Positions 22,408-32,769 of a stretch of 64,000 nt of DNA are shown one piece after another. This DNA is from Hydractinia symbiolongicarpus (taxonomy: Eukaryota > Cnidaria > Hydrozoa > Anthoathecata > Hydractiniidae): assembly GCF_029227915.1 (NCBI RefSeq), contig NC_079880.1:13222001-13286000 (forward strand), written 5' to 3'. A program made the position numbers and the translations under genes. The notes below the pieces were generated by a model that was not told the DNA's origin, did not search any database, and saw only the letters and a list, made by a program, of their open reading frames with translations. Numbering within the stretch: the stretch's first letter is position 1; each line of letters starts with the position of its first letter.

Positions 22408-22656
22408 ATGAGGAACCTTTTGTTGGTCATCATGTTTTGTCTGGTGTTGATATCAATATCACAAGTGAAATACGGCGACGCAAGTAGGAGAAGAACGAGC
22501 TTGCAAAGAAGGACCTCGCGTAGAAGTAGTTTTCGAGTTGCGAGTGGCCGTAAACCATGCGGATATAAACGATTTAGAAGGTGCCGAAGATATTGCAGTT
22601 GGTGGGGATGTCGTACCATTTGCAAATGGCACGTTCGAAGAGTGTGTTCTGGCTGA
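22408..22656 (+). CDS. Secreted cationic six-cysteine peptide precursor
   Basis: The 82-codon ORF starts MRNLLLVIMFCLVLIS, a typical signal peptide, likely cut near YGDA. A spacer of Arg and Ser follows ('SRRRTSLQRRTSRRSS'), then the mature-looking domain 'RKPCGYKRFRRCRRYCSWWG' continuing to 'HVRRVCSG'. It has six cysteines in the domain, about a third Arg/Lys, and a Trp-Trp pair. That make-up is typical of disulfide-stabilised host-defence peptides, but I recognise no named family. There is no intron between the signal and mature parts. AATAAA at 23088-23093 is a possible polyadenylation signal. A broken tandem copy lies 860 bp upstream and a nonsense-bearing paralogue at 10345-10602. Conservation of all six Cys across paralogues supports a real gene. 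Confidence 0.75.
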   Translation: MRNLLLVIMFCLVLISISQVKYGDASRRRTSLQRRTSRRSSFRVASGRKPCGYKRFRRCRRYCSWWGCRTICKWHVRRVCSG

Positions 22657-23119
22657 AAATTAAAGTATGGAAGACTTGTGAAATTGCTGTAATGAAAACA
22701 TCAATGTATTTTGATAAGAAAATGTGTTTTATATTTTTAACTTTGCTTCTGTATTACACAAATGTAATGTAAGGTCATCAAAATGTGTAATATTATTCAT
22801 TGCTTAGAATACCACAACAGCTGCGCAAAGGGAAAGTAGGAAGTTATAGTTATAGTACTGTCAGATATTTTAGTTTTATCAATAGAAACCAAGTTAAATA
22901 CTATCAGTTCGCATTACGCATTTTGGAAAGATAATTATTTCAGTTTCCATCGGCATAATATTTGAGATCTAATCGCTCAATGGTAATTGAATGTTTTTTT
23001 GTCATTTTAAAAGCTGAGTGATGAGCTATCTGGCTTATAAGCGCAATATTGACAATAATCACAAGCGAGTCAATTTTCCAATGTTTCAATAAAACTTTCT
23101 TTCTCAGTTAAACGTGAAA

Positions 23120-23880
23120 ACTGGACTGGTGCTTGAACAAACCGCCTTTTTCACATTATACCACAGGGTTACCCGTCTGACCAAAACAACATTAAAATAA
23201 TTCAATGAAGTGCAACAACAACAGAGAAAAAGGAAAGAAGGAAGTCAAAATTCGACTGGGGCAGCTATTGAAACATGCTCAATTAAATAAGTTAACTACT
23301 GCCAATTTAACATTAAACAAGAAGCCCTGGGGGCTCTAAGAATTTCCGCTCGCTACCAAAAAATTTGATGACAACCTGCTAATTCGTTGTGTTATCGTGC
23401 CAAACATTCGAAGGAGTTTGTTGCATGAAGCTCTGAAGTTAAAGCACACAAGTGACATTATAAACTCACATTTTAAAAGAAATTGCTAACAAAAAATACA
23501 GCCTATAATTCATGGTTGAAAGTCTTGCGATTGAAACGTTTATGGTCTTAAACGGCATTTAGGTGACAAAAATCAAAATTTTGATGTCACCATTATGTTC
23601 TGCATACTTTTTTTCTTAACTTTGCTAATTTTTGTTGAAAATAAAGTAGTTTTAATTTTTGGACCAATTTTGGCCTAAAATGACATTTAGGTGACAAAAG
23701 TCAAAATTATGATGACACCATTAAGTTCAGCATACTTTTTTTGTTAACTGTGACAAATTTTGTCGAAAACAAATACCAATTTTGGCCTGAAACGTCATTT
23801 AGATGACTTCCCAGTACTTAGGGAGCTTGGGTACGAAGTTTAAATCTGTGACGTTGCAATTGACCATTTGGGACAGGGTT
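23120..23880. other. No gene; repeat flank
   Basis: 23130-23265 is similar to 27675-27780 (shared 'gtctgaccaaaacaac' and 'gaaaaaggaaagaaggaagt'). 23520-23810 contains three imperfect copies of a ~115-bp block built on 'ggcatttaggtgacaaaa' and 'atgttctgcatacttttttt'. No coding signal seen. Confidence 0.5.
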
Positions 23881-23995
23881 TGTTAAGGCTGAAATACACT
23901 ATCATTTTTCAATGACCATTTTTAATGATACATTCCAATGACGTTAAAAATGACAAATTTTGGCGCGAATACACTTTTATGTTTTTCTTTGCAAC

Positions 23996-24429
23996 ATGGT
24001 CTCTGACGAAGAAATAGCAGCTGCTGTTGTTGTGTATATTTTATCAAAAAAGAGAGCCAAACGTAGGAAAAGAAAGCAAAGAAATGTATGGGTGAAGCCG
24101 TGGTTAAATGGGCGAAATGAACTTGGCATCTACAATACTCTCATGTATGAACTGCGTGTAGAGGAAATTGCAGAGTGTACGCGATTTTTAAGAATGCCGC
24201 CGAATATTTTTGATGAGCTCCTAAATCTCATAGAAGTTGACATTGAGAAAAAAACAACGCATTTGCGAGACCCAATTCCTGCTAAAGTCAAAGTAGCCGC
24301 AACTTTGAAGTTCTTAACATGTGGGATAAATTACAGTATTCATTTCGCGTTCACAAAAGTACTTTGTCACAGTTCATCCCTGAAGTTTGCGAAGCTATTT
24401 ACATGCGATTAAAAGAAAAATACCTCAAG
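23996..24429 (+). pseudogene. Harbinger transposase N-terminal fragment
   Basis: Starting at ATG 23996 ('MVSDEEIAAAVVVYILSKKR'), a basic stretch leads to 'RNVWVKPWLNGRNELGIYNT' and 'RFLRMPPNIFDELLNL', the conserved N-terminal block of PIF/Harbinger transposases. A small deletion and frameshift near 24340 separates it from 'FRVHKSTLSQFIPEVCEAIY', the helix-turn-helix-like segment, ending at a possible donor 'ctcaag|gtaaat' (24430). The DDE domain that should follow is absent. Confidence 0.8.
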
Positions 24430-24485
24430 GTAAATATATATTTCGTTCAGTAATTTAACAAACGTACTAAACTAGCAGTCACACA

Positions 24486-24946
24486 TTAATACCCTGCACT
24501 TTGTGAGCTCTCACTTTCTGGATTGAGATCTGACAAACTTTCTCGACTCTGATAAGTGTTTTGAAATATGTTAACTGGGTGTCGGTACATATTCTGTAAA
24601 ACAGGCGATAACGGCGGAGACACAAAGGGTGGGTACCTCTGTGTGGCATGTGATGAAGAATTCCTTGGGATCGGAGATTGAACGGGCGGTGTTCTGAAAG
24701 AAGGTACGGCGAGTAATCCCATCTGAGCTTGAAAAAGGAGCTCCTGTATTTTCACTTTAAGGTATCCTTTTTGCATTCTGCCTGGAATGGCTTTTACACT
24801 CTCTCCAAGAGTGCGACCGTAGAGTTCTTCCGCACTCAGTGTTTTCCCGCGTTTTTCTTCCAGAACTGATATCGCGTGCTTCAACTTGTGATCTTCTGAA
24901 GATTTCGGGAAAACTTTTCGTTTTTTGGGGACAGGCTTCTCTTTTT
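24486..24946 (-). pseudogene. Harbinger MADF/Myb-like partner protein, C-terminal part
   Basis: The minus frame opens after an acceptor-like 'catag' near 24947 and reads 'KEKPVPKKRKVFPKSSEDHK', containing PKKRKV, a classical nuclear localisation signal. It continues with 'GYLKVKIQELLFQAQMGLL' and a Pro/Ser-rich tail to the stop at 24486. Harbinger elements encode a second DNA-binding protein that carries the transposase into the nucleus. The MADF-type first exon is missing here but present in copy 2 (30617-30761), while copy 2 lacks this middle part. Confidence 0.6.
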
Positions 24947-25053
24947 AACTATGTTTACGCCTAAACTACATCGCGTGCAACAAACACGTGTGCGAAAACA
25001 ATGGATTCGATTTAAACAATAGAAAAAAAATGTCATTGAAAAATTAAAAGTTG

Positions 25054-25463
25054 AACATGTTCAACTTTTAATTTTTAACGATCATTTGAAATGAGAGTGT
25101 AAAAAATGACATTTTTTTCTGTATACACTGTCATTTTTCGATGATAATTGGAAAATGATCATTGAAAAATGATAGTGTATTTCATCCTTTAAACATGTTC
25201 AACTTTTAATTTTTAAGGATCATTTGAAATGAGAGTGTAAAAAATGACATTTTTTTCTGTATACACTGTCATTTTTCGATGATAATTGGAAAATGATCAT
25301 TGAAAAATGATAGTGTATTTCATCCTTTAAACATGTTCAACTTTTAATTTTTAAGGATCATTGGAAATGAGAGTGTAAAAAATGACATTTTTCCTGTATA
25401 CACTGTCGTTTTTCAATGATAATTGGAAAATGATCATTGAAAAATGATAGTGTATTTCAGCCT
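25054..25463 (+). repeat. 138-bp tandem triplication of Harbinger terminus
   Basis: Units start at 25054, 25192 and 25330 (each at 'aacatgttcaacttttaatt'), with a period of 138 bp. Each ends with a terminal-repeat-like 'aatgatagtgtatttca'. Only the last is followed by CCT plus the TTA target duplication. The first two are almost identical, indicating recent amplification. Confidence 0.9.
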
Positions 25464-25589
25464 TTAGTTAGTCAGTTATACCAATACTATCCTTCTTTCA
25501 GAGGAACGTGAAATCCCAGGGTCGATTTCTTCTCAAAAAATGCTCCGAAAGAAAAAACGACCGTTTTAAAGAATTTCCTACGCCTTCGG

Positions 25590-28340
25590 GCGCGGAAATT
25601 GGATAATATCAACAGAAAATAATTTTAATTTCCATTGACATAATATACCAGATTTAACATTAAATGTTTTGATTTGATTTGATTTAACAATGTTTCAAGC
25701 CGGTTGCCATATATGGGAATAAAAAAACACATTCTGTATGTTTGAATTTTAGTTCCATATATACGGGCAGCTGTAACATACACATGCTGATAAGGCGTGT
25801 GCTCTCGAATACTAAAATACCAAATGAGTGTAATTGAAGATAACAAAGAAGAGCAGTGGCGCTGTGATAAAAATATCATATATATTAGTTGACATTTTCC
25901 GTTAATCAAATCTTTCTAAAATATATTTCGTGCTTATTAAGTGTCCCGTTGAACTCGTCAAATCAAATAAATGCTAATGAATTCTGAATAAACGGGAACA
26001 TAAAAAGTGACGAATACGGATTATTATAACAACTATAGTTTCCGAGAAAATTCTTAGTCTTAATAGAACGGAAAACGTGACCAAAATTAACCTTTGATTT
26101 TGAGTGGCGTACCAGCCTAACAACCAACCATCTAAGCCTGGTTTATCCATATAGAAACAAGTAAGCAACAGCCTGGAAAAAAGAGAAACGTAAACAACAT
26201 GGCGTGTATGGTGGTAAAATCGTAACGGTGACAATTGGTTCTTCCGAAACATAGAAATTGGTGCAGAAATTTCCGTAAACATTATAAACTATTATTTTTT
26301 TTGAAGTTAAAACAATTTTATTTATCCTTTATATTCTTACACAAACGAATTAAATCGTCAACGTGCATTGTTAAGTAAGATACGATTGTCTCTCCAGCAA
26401 CTCCGGTGCTTCCAATTAAAATACGAACCTCTTGTCAAGGACACTAGGTGATCAACTAATCTATTGTTTGGCAATCTACCATTCTATCGTAACTTCTATA
26501 AACTTGTTACGTTGTTAATGTTCCCACACATACAGGAATTTGTATTATGTTAGCTAGCTAGACTAGCAAGTAATTGTAAAGTTGACAAACGAACTGATTA
26601 AGCCACCTATATGATTTATCAGATTTTGCTCTACTCACTCAAAGATGTAAGAATTGTGAACTCTGTGATCAAGGTGATTGAAAAAGTGGTGTAGCTAGCT
26701 GCAGTTAAAGGTTTGTGCGTAAATGACGCACAGAAATTTTCAAGAGTTGTTTAGCACAAACAAGTTTAAAAGAGTTTTTTACCAAAGTTTTATTCCTCTG
26801 GTTCATGGAATATACCAATAAATGTTAATGTTTGGCGGTTGAGCTCATCGGCAAAAATCGAGCATTTCCTGAGAACATATTGTCGCAGATCATTTTCTAA
26901 TGATTTGCAGGGACTTAATTCCGAGTTTCGACATTTTTGCCTATTTTTAGAAACTGACAAAATTAGCTCTAGGTAATTTTCGTGACAAACAGCCAGTTTA
27001 TTGTTGAAAAATCTCCAAAAAAATGAATTCACAATGGGGATTTCTAGTCAGGCAAACAGCTTTATAGTTTCGCTTTTAGAGATTTGGACTATGGAAATTT
27101 TAAAGATATTTTCTTATATAAATTTCGTGGGCATACAATTATTCAAAAATTTTGCGAGGAAAATTAATTCCAGTGAAATAATCACGCATTAGTAATTGAC
27201 TGAATTTTTGTCATGTCAGAGCCTGAGTTTTAATTTAGGTGTCTTTACACAGGACTTTTAAAGTAAGCACCCCAGCGCTTAATAAGCATTTAGGGAACTT
27301 ATCATAGCCAAGTAGAAAGAACAAGTTTGTTATTTATGATATTATTATGTACTAGTAGGTAGTCACTAAAAACCCTGAGAATTCGTCGTTGTACATTTTC
27401 CTTATCCTTATTTCGTATGTTCTTGCTTGCCGTTTTGAATTTGGCGTTGCCCAAAATGAAGCCACGGTACAGCCATTTTGTGCAGACACTTATTTACCCT
27501 GCGGTCTTTTTATCAGTGAACAACCTGCGAAGCGTGCCCTAGTGAGTTTAGAGTTTCCGCTAGAGCTAGAAAAGCCCTGCAAGATATAAATCTTATCATC
27601 ACGCCAAACAATAATCAGAAAGTATGGATTCACACTTTTAAAGTTTCTGGCAAAATTTGACAGGTGCTTAAACCGACGACCTTCTTCGCATTCTACCACA
27701 ACGTTACTAGTCTGACCAAAACAACATGAGAGAAATAACGGAGGAAAAGGAAAGAAGGAAGTTAAAATAAACTAGCATCAAAAAAAATATTTTTTAGCTT
27801 CTATTGACATAATGTACGAGATTTATTCGCGTGCTGGTAATTGACTGTTTTGTTGTCACACCTAGGAAGTGATTCAACAATGCAGTTGCTATGTTGTGGT
27901 GTGTTTCAACACCATTGCCTTATAGGGACATCAATAACATTCTGTACGTGTCATTTTAGTTGATTACAAACCCTTTGCTGTAACTTACGCATACTGATAA
28001 GTGGAAGATCAATTAAGATGAAGGCCAAATATGTGGAAGATCAAATGATCTTCTACTAATACAACAGAAATCGTGATTAAAGTAACGTTTCATTTTGAGT
28101 GGTGTACTAGCCTAACAACCAAGCATACTAGCCTGGTTTTTCCAGATAAATAGTCAGCAAGCAACAAGTAAGCAGCCTGTAAAAGAGATAAACGTAAGCA
28201 GCATGGCGTGTATATGGTAAATCGTAACGGTGCCTATTGGTTCTTCCAAAAGATAGGGATTGTTGACACTAATAATATCTTTAACAATTTTTTTGTACTT
28301 AAAAAACAATTTTTATTTTGTCTTTTCTAAAGTGTCACAC
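25590..28340 (+). repeat. Diverged direct duplication, 25.6-26.3 and 27.8-28.3 kb
   Basis: Blocks near 25625-26280 recur in the same order near 27790-28270: 'attgacataat', 'acattctgtaygt', 'tgctgataag', 'ttgattttgagtggcgtacc', 'agcctaacaaccaa', 'cagcctg', 'catggcgtgtat' and 'ttggttcttcc'. The start of each also matches the 3' flank of the cationic peptide duplication (22080 and 22940), so 21.5-28.3 kb has grown by several rounds of local duplication. No peptide gene copy was found in these later units. Small frames here (26790-27032 minus, 27389-27589 plus) have no support. Confidence 0.6.
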
Positions 28341-28655
28341 AAACAAATTATATTTGTAACATTCCCTCTTAATTATTTTTATTATTAAAGGGGCACTCCA
28401 GTGAAAAAAAAAATATTTGAAAAAAAATGTTATTTTGATAAGACAATACATAAATATGTCAGAATAAAACTTTTACAATCGTTAAAAATCTTTATTTATA
28501 CCTTAATCGGGTCTAGAAACATCTCCAATTTTAAATAAATTTGCAAGGTCGCGTAAAGTTGAGAGAACTAGGTTCAAATCAATAAGAATACGTCACATCG
28601 TGCAGAAAGTCCGTGAGCTCAGCAGCACACCTTCTAAAAGTTTGTTTACTCACTG

Positions 28656-28852
28656 TTGACTTTGTTCGTTGATAAGATGTCTTGTAATAATGACGAAGAT
28701 TATTACTTAGAAAATATAGAATCGGATAATTTCATGAAAAAGACTTTACAAAGCTACAGCCACACGACTTCGAACCTCTTGTGTCTCACAAGGAAGAAAT
28801 TAATAATGATTCAAGGTGACGAGGTGTCTTTTACTGACTCAAAGCAACGTTA
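28656..28852 (+). CDS. Short ORF, possible first exon of a repeat-encoded protein
   Basis: From ATG 28677 the frame reads 'MSCNNDEDYYLENIESDN'. In the next frame a piece 'PHDFEPLVSHKEEINNDS' follows, like the acidic start of small zinc-binding proteins (P-Y-x-F-E-P motif) that I recall from cnidarian genomes. One frameshift would join them. No downstream exon was found. It may be a fragment only. Confidence 0.2.
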
Positions 28853-28899
28853 AATATTTTCTTTTTTAAGAAATAAAAAATATATTTCATCGCCTTTTT

Positions 28900-30390
28900 T
28901 AACATTCTTTTCGTCAAAAAACTTTATCATTTGCTTCAGTAAAAAATTTTCTTACTTTACAAGCCAATTTGTTTTTATTTTGCAGTTCAACAACATTTTT
29001 CCTCCGCACGCGCTTTTTTGCGCACAAATGCCAACAAATTTTATGTAACGTTTAAATTTTTTCCGTGATGGAGGACCATTGAAATGCGTGATCGAAAGAT
29101 CGAATAATGTTCGTGTCGTGATAAGTCGGTAAAACGGGGGTATTAATATTGTATAAATAAAAACCATTCTTATGATTATGTAGGTAGGTCATATTTAGGT
29201 AGGTCATAAATGCGTTGCAGAAGCTACTGATAAGTGGTTGTTTTGACAAAGCTGTTTTAGAAACTGCATTATCAGCATTACACCTTAAAAAGTTACATTT
29301 ACCTCCTAATAATAATTGGCATGTCCTTCCATCAAAAAAACTTCTTTTTTGAAAAACAAAGAATAGAAACTTGAGCGCTACGAAAGATACATGTGTAACT
29401 AGAAAACATTTTTGTCGGTTTTTGTATTGGAAATTCGTATAATGTTCTTTTATTTAATATAAAATGTACAAAACGTTATTTGGTTGTGTTCTGTGGATAT
29501 AAGTACAAATATTAAAATGAGAAGAAATGAAAAACTTGACTGCGTTCACTAGCTACAATATCTTTATATCAGCAAAGTACAACAACGTCAGCTTTCCGTT
29601 TACACGAGGAAATAGTAGAGAATTTTTAATCCAGTGAAATGAACAATAACAATAATTCAAATCCAGTGTGATGAAAATGTCCTGAACTTCGCCGCCGCGA
29701 TGAAAAGGTAAACCAACATATCATTGAGCGCGGTCCAGAGTAAATAGTTCAAAAATTAAATACTTAAATTCTTCAATCAAAAACATGGAAGACGGAGAGA
29801 CACAATTATGTGGAGGAAACTTAGGAATTCTCTTTGTAATGTTTTATTTAAATAATTTTTTGTAACTTGCTAAAAAACTTGCTAAAAAAACATATGCGTT
29901 TTTAATAACTTGTACAGAACAAAAGTGCTCTGCACCTTGAGTCACATATTGCCAAGAAAGAGGAGCCCTGGGACGAGGTTGCCTAGGGACTTTTAAATTG
30001 TTATAAAAATTTTATAGGGGACTTCTCCCTTTTTATGTTGATTTAGTCTGGGTATTGATAGCAAAAAGTATTAATTTCACCTGTTATAATTTCCAACATG
30101 GCTGATCAAACATGGAGAACATGCGTAGTTCGCTGCTGATCGTAGAAATTTAAATTGAGGTTTCTTATCTACAATTATCTATCCAATCGTACCAAGTCTT
30201 CTACTTTCTGAAAATTTATTTAACAATTTCTTTCATTAATTTACACTTCTACATCAACATTACATGATAAAAATGGTAGAAATAAATGTTACTCAAACGA
30301 AGATGTTCAAATAGCCTCACTATGCTTCAAATAAGTCGAAAATGCTTCCTACTGTCGTCATGATTGTCGGCAGAGTTTTCGAATGTCGTG
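28900..30390. other. No gene seen
   Basis: AT-rich. The phrase 'gagccctgggacgaggttgc' near 29970 also occurs in related form in the inverted repeat at 0.4-1.7 kb and marks a dispersed repeat. Minus frames at 28952-29249 lack support. Confidence 0.4.
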
Positions 30391-30616
30391 ATTTTTAAGG
30401 CTGTATACAAAAAAATGTCATTTTTCACACTCTCATTTCCAATGATCCTTAAAAATTAAAAGTTGAACATGTTCAATTTTTAATTTTTCAATGACATTTT
30501 TTTTCTATTGTTTTAAACCGAATCCATTGTTTTCGCACACGTGCTTGTTGCACGCGATGTAGTTTAGGCGTAAACATAGATAAAAACAAAAATTTGAACA
30601 AGTAATTCAGCCGAGA

Positions 30617-30761
30617 ATGAAGACGCAAGAAGCGACCGAAAATTTTTTTGAGATTTGGAGAAGCAAGCCCAGTTTGTGGGATGTTAAATCCCCGTTCTAT
30701 AAGGACAGAAACGAGAAGGCAAAAAGTTATGAGATATTCAAAGGCAGACTAGGAATGGAAG
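30617..30761 (+). pseudogene. MADF-like first exon of Harbinger partner protein
   Basis: ATG 30617 opens 'MKTQEATENFFEIWRSKPSL' and 'WDVKSPFYKDRNEKAKSYEI', with the W...LW...Y..R..K pattern of MADF (Myb/SANT-like) DNA-binding domains. It ends at 'gaag|gtttgt' (30762). The following exon is mostly deleted; only the last residues, encoded near 30880-30985 and matching copy 1 ('MYRHPVNI', 'QSRESLSDLNPE'), remain. Confidence 0.65.
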
Positions 30762-31049
30762 GTTTGTGTTATTTCGAATGGTTTGGATGAGAAAAGAAAA
30801 ACATGCATGTTTTTATGATCTGTTTTTCTTTTTAGAGAAATTAGTGAGGATTAAAATAAATACACTGCGATTTTACAGAATATGTACCGACACCCAGTGA
30901 ACATATATCAAAACACTTATCAGAGTCGAGAAAGTTTGTCAGATCTCAACCCAGAATGTGAGGGCTCACAAAGTGCAGGGTATTAATGTGTGACTGCTAG
31001 TTTAGTACGTTTGTTTGATAAATTACTGAACGAAATATATATTTACCTT

Positions 31050-31480
31050 GAGGTATTTTTCTTTTAATCGCATGTAAATAGCTTCACAAACTTCAGCGAT
31101 GAACTCTGACAAAGTACTTTTGTGAACGCAAAATAAATACTGTAATTCGGCGTAATTTATTTCACATGAGAAAAACTTCAAAGTTGCAGCTACTTTGACT
31201 TAAGCAGGAATTGGGTCTCGCAAATGCTTTGTTTTTTTCTTAATGTCAACTTCTTTGAGATTTAGGAGCTCATCAAAAATATTCGGCGGCATTCTTAAGA
31301 ATCGCGTTTTTGCAATTTCCTCTACACGCAGTTCATACATGAGAGTATTGTAGATGCCAAGTTCATTTCGCCTATACGGCTTCACCCATACATTTCTTTG
31401 CTTTTTTCCCTATGTTTAGCTCTCTTTTTTGATAACATATACACAACAACAGCAGCTGCTATTTCTTCTTCAGAGTCCAT
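31050..31480 (-). pseudogene. Harbinger transposase N-terminal fragment (copy 2)
   Basis: From ATG 31480 ('MDSEEEIAAAVVVYMLSKKR') a frameshift near 31410 leads to 'RRNELGIYNTLMYELRVEEI' and 'RFLRMPPNIFDELLNLKEVD'. A nonsense TAA (31202-31200) replaces a Lys codon of copy 1. Homology continues with 'CVHKSTLSEFIAEVCEAIYM' to about 31050. The DDE part is absent, as in copy 1. Confidence 0.75.
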
Positions 31481-31969
31481 GTTGCAAAGAAAACACCCTC
31501 AAGTTTTTAATGATAGTGTATTTGCGCCAAAATTTGTCATTTTTAATGTCATTGGTATGTATCATTGGAAAATGATCATTGAAAAATGATAGTGTATTTC
31601 AGCCTTTACGCTTTTAAAATCTCGAAATGATATTTAAGTATTTGGCAGTATTTAATTTAGCAAATTTTTTGAAAAAAAATCGCGAAATTAAATACGTTTA
31701 AGGTATGGCAGCAAAAATTTGATTAAGTTCGCTTTAATAAAATGAAATATAAAACTACAAACAATTGACCTTTGTTATGCAAGCAAAAAACTCTCTCTCT
31801 CTCTCAAGCATAATTTAATTCGCGGCGTTCAGCGTCAGTGTTGGTGATAAGGTCCCCTGTAAAAACAAAATAGTCACCTTACAAATATTACTGCGTAACA
31901 TCGGCAAATGAGTTTATATTAAAAGAAAATACAAATTAATTGATTTTTTAAAAGCTGGCAGCTAAAAAA

Positions 31970-32640
31970 TGCCTACATTAAATAATCTATTTATGAACAT
32001 GAGAGTACGTTTTCTGTATACCTGCCTGGTGTTAACATCTTGTGTTTATTTTAACCGAAGTTGCACTGCAATTTTTTTTATAAGGGTATTATATTTTAAA
32101 AAAAGGGTTGTTTTTGACATATTTTATTCTTTAACAAGCTTTCGGCTGTATACTACAGCCATAATCACGTTTAACAATTATAAGTATGTTATCTCTTCAT
32201 ATATACAACTTCACGGATCATTAAGATTAAAAAAATTATATGGATGTACGGTATTATTTACCTGTATTGAGCGCTCACCCTGGATTAAAATTCATTCTTG
32301 AAGTTTTACCAGGAACATTTTGTAAAGAAATAAGAAACGTTTGCTGACTGTTTTCTATAACAAGAGCACAACATGTAAACTGTATTTTATTACAGACAAA
32401 GTTGCAGGAAAGTTTTTTTTTGAAAAATATATTCACCCGAAACACCTTAATGTTGCTTATTCGATTTACGACATGCTGCATACCTGTACTTAAACACTCC
32501 ACCTTAATGTGTGGCACGGTTTACAGTTCTTATTAATCATTTCTCCAGGTTTTCAACGCCGGATAACACAGTTACTTAGACGCTTAAACCAGTGTTTCTT
32601 AAAAACAGCTTATGAACTAGTCTATTTGTGCTGTAAATTA
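31970..32640. repeat. Dispersed repeat family, several pieces
   Basis: This stretch holds 'atttacctgtattgagcgct' (32250), 'atacctgtacttaaacactc' (32480) and 'ttttaaccgaagttgcactg' (32050). The same phrases recur near 3.7-4.0, 38.5-38.65 and 39.56-39.6 kb in either orientation. The units look like short non-coding elements; I could not fix their ends. Frames inside (31969-32301 plus, 32275-32517 minus) are therefore not called as genes. Confidence 0.45.
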
Positions 32641-32687
32641 CTAAGTGTTTATAATATTCACCTGTAAAGTTTTATATATAAATTTAA

Positions 32688-32756
32688 GCCCTGTTGTTCT
32701 ACTGGTTATAACACTCATGAAAATGAGAGATCCAGGCTCACATCCTGGACAGGGCT
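32688..32756 (+). pseudogene. tRNA-like sequence (pseudo-tRNA or SINE head)
   Basis: The 69-base stretch can form an acceptor stem of seven perfect pairs (GCCCTGT with ACAGGGC), a D-like stem (TGTT with AACA) with GGTTA in the loop, and a perfect T arm (CCAGG, loop CTCACAT, CCTGG) that includes a B-box-like sequence. The anticodon arm is defective: CTCAT and ATGAG enclose only four bases. The usual two bases between acceptor and D stem are missing. The acceptor pairing extends outward by five more pairs (TTTAA/TTAAA), giving a 12-bp inverted repeat at the ends. Confidence 0.4.
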
Positions 32757-32769
32757 TAAAAAACATAAT

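Larger units (their letters stand above)
21490..23105 (+). repeat. Tandem duplication containing the cationic peptide gene
   Basis: Copy 1 (about 21490-22270) and copy 2 (about 22290-23105) are diverged direct repeats. Both begin with 'atatatttttatgccrtctg', contain the peptide gene, share long 3' blocks such as 'ataccacaacagctgcgcaa' and 'tatagttatagtact', and end near 'gagtcaat'. Copy 1 carries a broken gene, copy 2 the intact one. More diverged pieces of the same 3' flank occur near 25.6, 27.2 and 27.8 kb. Confidence 0.8.
23886..25463 (+). mobile_element. Harbinger-type element, internally deleted (copy 1)
   Basis: The ends are inverted repeats beginning AGGCTGAAATACACTATCAT, flanked by TTA on both sides (23883-23885 and 25464-25466), the three-base target duplication of PIF/Harbinger elements. 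Inside, a plus-strand transposase N-terminus runs to 24429 and a minus-strand MADF partner C-terminus lies at 24946-24486. The DDE catalytic exon(s) are gone. The right end carries three stacked copies of the terminal sequence. A second copy in reverse orientation lies at 30398-31605. Confidence 0.85.
30398..31605 (-). mobile_element. Harbinger-type element, internally deleted (copy 2)
   Basis: Ends AGGCTGTATACA... at 30398 and ...TGTATTTCAGCCT at 31605, flanked by TTA (30395-30397; 31606-31608). Relative to copy 1 it is inverted. Read from its right end it has the transposase N-terminus, then directly the 3' end of the MADF-type gene, at the same point as copy 1. The shared junction shows both copies derive from one already deleted parent. 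The tandem triplication at the copy 1 end is absent here. Confidence 0.85.

Noticed and set aside
22401-22625. Minus-strand frame opposite the cationic peptide gene
   Set aside because: Shadow of the real gene; no signal peptide, and the tandem paralogue conserves the plus-strand protein instead.
25054-25463. Regular repeats that might be a CRISPR-like array
   Set aside because: The units are 138-bp tandem copies of a transposon terminus without spacers, in a eukaryotic genome.
32688-32756. Calling a functional tRNA gene
   Set aside because: The anticodon arm is missing bases and no sensible anticodon can be assigned.
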